Both the position numbers and the translations under genes were made by a program. A DNA stretch of 47,500 bases from Chrysomallon squamiferum (lineage: Eukaryota > Mollusca > Gastropoda > Neomphalida > Peltospiridae). The stretch is taken from NCBI GenBank assembly GCA_012295275.1, contig CM022668.1:9180041-9227540 (forward strand), given 5' to 3'. Every line of letters begins with the position of its first letter. Within the stretch, counting starts at the first letter, position 1. The notes under the pieces were generated by a model. That model was not told the origin of the DNA. It searched no databases and worked only from the letters and a program-made list of their open reading frames with translations. Of the stretch, positions 1 through 47,500 are shown one piece after another.

Positions 1-159
1 TTTTGTTCATATATATATATATTTTAAATAAATAAATATATATAAAAAAATAAATATAGCAAAACAGTAGTATTTTAAAACAATAACCAATAACATTAAC
101 ACTAAAAAAATAAAAAAAAAAAAATAAATAATAAAAAAGGCAGTATCATCCAGACTCAC

Positions 160-47381
<47,222 letters not shown>

Positions 47382-47387
47382 CTGTAA

Positions 47388-47399
47388 TGAATGAATGAA

Positions 47400-47450
<51 letters not shown>

Positions 47451-47500
47451 ATATTTAATAAAATAAATAAATAAATAAATAAGTAAATAAATAAATAAAT
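47388..47500. repeat. AAAT microsatellite at window edge
   Basis: GAAT then AAAT repeats in the intron upstream of the first exon seen. Confidence 0.95.

Overview
The window is animal nuclear DNA. Most of it is one long, intron-rich gene on the minus strand, encoding an inner-arm axonemal dynein heavy chain. Protein signatures place it in the DNAH3/DNAH7/DNAH12 group. A canonical EF-hand loop inserted between AAA3 and AAA4 (about 16,615-16,650), together with overall sequence, points to DNAH7. The very AT-rich introns, the dense AAT, AAAT and CA microsatellites and a tRNA-derived SINE-like repeat suggest an invertebrate, perhaps a mollusc or other spiralian. The species cannot be read from the sequence.

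Layout: the gene runs from high to low coordinates. Both ends are missing: the 5' exons lie beyond 47,500, and AAA6 and the C-terminus lie below position 1. I place 50 coding exons plus one decayed exon. They total about 8.6 kb, or roughly 2,860 codons of a family norm near 4,000. 47.4-38.3 kb holds the tail and the start of the linker. 36.7-31.1 kb holds the rest of the linker. 30.4-26.8 kb is AAA1, 26.3-21.9 kb AAA2, 21.2-16.5 kb AAA3 and EF-hand, 16.3-10.1 kb AAA4. 9.6-6.5 kb is the stalk and microtubule-binding domain, and 5.8-0.16 kb is AAA5 and the approach to AAA6. Apart from four faulty spots, the exons join in frame with GT-AG splice sites. No second gene is convincing.

The most unusual feature is in the introns. 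At eleven or more exon-intron boundaries, the adjoining intron carries tandem copies of that very splice site with some flanking exon bases. Copies number from one to about ten, including a 59-bp minisatellite made of 36 exon bases plus 23 intron bases. A diverged copy of one exon start lies about 16 kb from its source, in another intron of the same gene.

Four spots break the otherwise clean reading frame, all beside simple repeats: 2,679-3,328 (about 18 codons absent), 28,253 (donor one base short), 29,276-29,439 (CSDGLDY-type codons of AAA1 replaced by an ATT tract) and 31,001-31,156 (a linker-to-AAA1 exon with several indels). Assembly error at repeats is the simplest explanation, since about 45 other exons are intact. 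Real lesions or unannotated structure cannot be excluded without reads.
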